This document shows, one piece after another, positions 5,962 through 6,974 of a DNA stretch of 6,974 nucleotides. Source of the DNA: Bacteroidota bacterium (lineage in GTDB: Bacteria > Bacteroidota > Ignavibacteria > UBA10030 > BY39); contig JAHJRJ010000141.1 in the NCBI GenBank assembly GCA_018830765.1, positions 1 through 6,974 on the forward strand, read 5' to 3'. The position numbers were made by a program, and so were the translations under genes. Each line of letters opens with the position of its first letter. Within the stretch, counting starts at the first letter, position 1. Below the pieces are notes generated by a model. The model was given only the letters and a program-made list of their open reading frames with translations, did no database searches and was not told the origin of the DNA.

Positions 5962-6867
5962 ATGAAAGCAATATCCGCACTGATATTTATAGTTTTATTT
6001 TTTTCTTGTTCGAATTCTTTTGCACAAGAAATCGATTGCAAAGTAAAAATGAACACCGAGCAGCTTACAGCCGAAGCTCGTGAGAACATTGCAGATTTCG
6101 ACCGCAAGATAGAGGAGTACATAAATTCATTCCGGTGGACGAAGGATGATTTCGGGAGTGAAAAGATAAAATGTTCTATCGATATATTTTTTCAAGGTTC
6201 ACCCGCTACGAACCGTTATGTTGCTCAAGTGTTTATCGGAAGCCAGCGTCCTATTTACAAATCGGATAAAAATACAGGTGTCATCCGTATTCTTGACGAT
6301 AAATGGGAATTTACTTTTTACCGCAACCAATCACTCTACCATAATAACTTACAGTATGATCCCGTTACAAGTTTCATAGATTTTTATATATACACGATTA
6401 TAGGGTTCGATTACGATTCGTACAAGTCGTTGGACGGAACTCCTTTCTTTCAACAAGCTCTCGACATAGCAGGTAAGGCACAGTCGGGAGGAGGCGGCTC
6501 GTCAGGTTGGGAGTTAAAGGCTTCGGGAGCTTACAACAGAGCTAAGTTTATCGAAGAGGTGATGAATCCGAGGTATAAATTATTCCGGGAAGCTTTTTAT
6601 GTTTATCATTACAAAGGGCTTGACTTGTTTTATAAAAACAAAACCAAAGGGCAAGAAAACATTTTAAAAGCGATGGAAAGTCTCGGTAGTTTTCAGAAGA
6701 AAATTAATGAGCGGAGTATTGTAATCAAGACTTTTTTAGATACAAAATATCTTGAGTTGTGCGAAATATTTTTAGATTTCAAAGACCCGCTTATCTACCA
6801 GAAGTTGATCGCGATAGACCCTTCTCATCAAAAGAATTATGAAGAATACCAGTTGAAGAAGAGGTAG
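5962..6867 (+). CDS. porD: DUF4835 family protein, type IX secretion PorD-like
   Basis: This 301-residue exported protein has a signal peptide (about 1-21, cut after SFA before Q22), and the mature chain starts QEIDCKVKMNTEQL. That opening is typical of the DUF4835 family, as are VQVFIGSQRPIY-like (here VAQVFIGSQRPIY), the IIGFDYDSY and GTPFFQQA segments, GWELKASGAYNRAKFI, and the block PRYKLFREAFYVYHYKGLD. The length equals the family norm of about 300. Database annotation calls many DUF4835 members PorD of the type IX secretion system of Bacteroidota; the exact molecular role is not settled, and the symbol follows that naming. FFSC at residues 13-16 resembles a lipobox, but the family's usual cleavage before QE favours signal peptidase I. 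A short Gly/Ser run (175-182) looks like a flexible loop. The gene has GAAGG six bases before its ATG and probably its own promoter. No other type IX genes are in view. Confidence 0.88.
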   Translation: MKAISALIFIVLFFSCSNSFAQEIDCKVKMNTEQLTAEARENIADFDRKIEEYINSFRWTKDDFGSEKIKCSIDIFFQGSPATNRYVAQVFIGSQRPIYKSDKNTGVIRILDDKWEFTFYRNQSLYHNNLQYDPVTSFIDFYIYTIIGFDYDSYKSLDGTPFFQQALDIAGKAQSGGGGSSGWELKASGAYNRAKFIEEVMNPRYKLFREAFYVYHYKGLDLFYKNKTKGQENILKAMESLGSFQKKINERSIVIKTFLDTKYLELCEIFLDFKDPLIYQKLIAIDPSHQKNYEEYQLKKR

Positions 6868-6875
6868 GCGAGTGG

Positions 6876-6938
6876 AAAATGCAAAATGAAAAATTAAAAT
6901 AGGAATTGATATGAGATGTGCGATGTGAGATGTGAGCT
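6876..6938. repeat. Degenerate 7-bp-period tract after the PorD-like gene
   Basis: Nine 7-base units can be laid end to end. They begin with A-rich ones such as AAAATGC (6876), AAAATGA (6883) and AAAATTA (6890), and change to ATGAGAT (6911), GTGCGAT (6918) and GTGAGAT (6925). The units at 6897 and 6904 are poor matches. The 7-base period is the same as in the tract at 456-490, while the consensus shifts along the tract. The rest of the window (6939-6974) holds nothing I can identify. Confidence 0.55.
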
Positions 6939-6974
6939 TCATGACGTTACTCCGTGTATAAGAATGAATAATGA

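Noticed and set aside
6001..6012. FFSC in the PorD-like protein as a lipobox
   Set aside because: The family is normally cut by signal peptidase I just before the QE at residues 22-23, and a good SFA-Q site is present.
5745..6122. A 125-codon minus-strand open frame spanning the peptidase relic and the start of the PorD-like gene
   Set aside because: It is in a different frame from the M28-like residues and overlaps the promoter and 5' end of a well-supported gene.

Overview
The window is about 40% GC and looks like chromosome from the Bacteroidota/Chlorobiota (FCB) group, probably an Ignavibacteria-like bacterium. The pointers are a DUF1573 protein with the ASCGC motif, a DUF4835/PorD-like protein (a family linked to type IX secretion), a DinB-like protein and a butyrate kinase/phosphate butyryltransferase pair. 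Two genes carry clear Shine-Dalgarno sequences (AAGGAGG before 2752, GAAGG before 5962), unlike typical Bacteroidia. The lineage is an inference from protein families; no rRNA or other marker is present.

Layout: all seven intact or partial genes lie on the + strand. (1) 1-1404: the 3' end of a butyrate kinase gene, then a complete phosphate butyryltransferase gene, together converting acyl-CoA to acid plus ATP through acyl-phosphate. (2) 1405-1519: an intergenic stretch with a perfect 8-bp palindromic hairpin and a possible promoter. (3) 1520-2706: an exported DUF1573 protein closely followed by a DinB-like four-helix protein. (4) 2752-3747: a lipoprotein with two PsbP/DUF1795-like halves, starting at TTG. 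(5) 3830-5539: a 569-residue Rossmann-fold dehydrogenase-like protein of unknown substrate, ending in a two-tier hairpin terminator. (6) 5639-5875, minus strand: a decayed C-terminal fragment of an M28 metallopeptidase inside an apparently empty gap. (7) 5962-6867: the DUF4835/PorD-like protein, with its own promoter candidates. (8) 6876-6938: a degenerate repeat with a 7-bp period.

Apart from the kinase/transferase pair, the genes do not form an obvious shared pathway; several are envelope proteins (DUF1573, lipoprotein, PorD-like). I see no defence system, CRISPR array, transposase, tRNA or rRNA. The least ordinary signals are the M28 relic, the two heptanucleotide-period tracts (one running over the apparent start codon of the transferase) and the large uncharacterised dehydrogenase-like protein.
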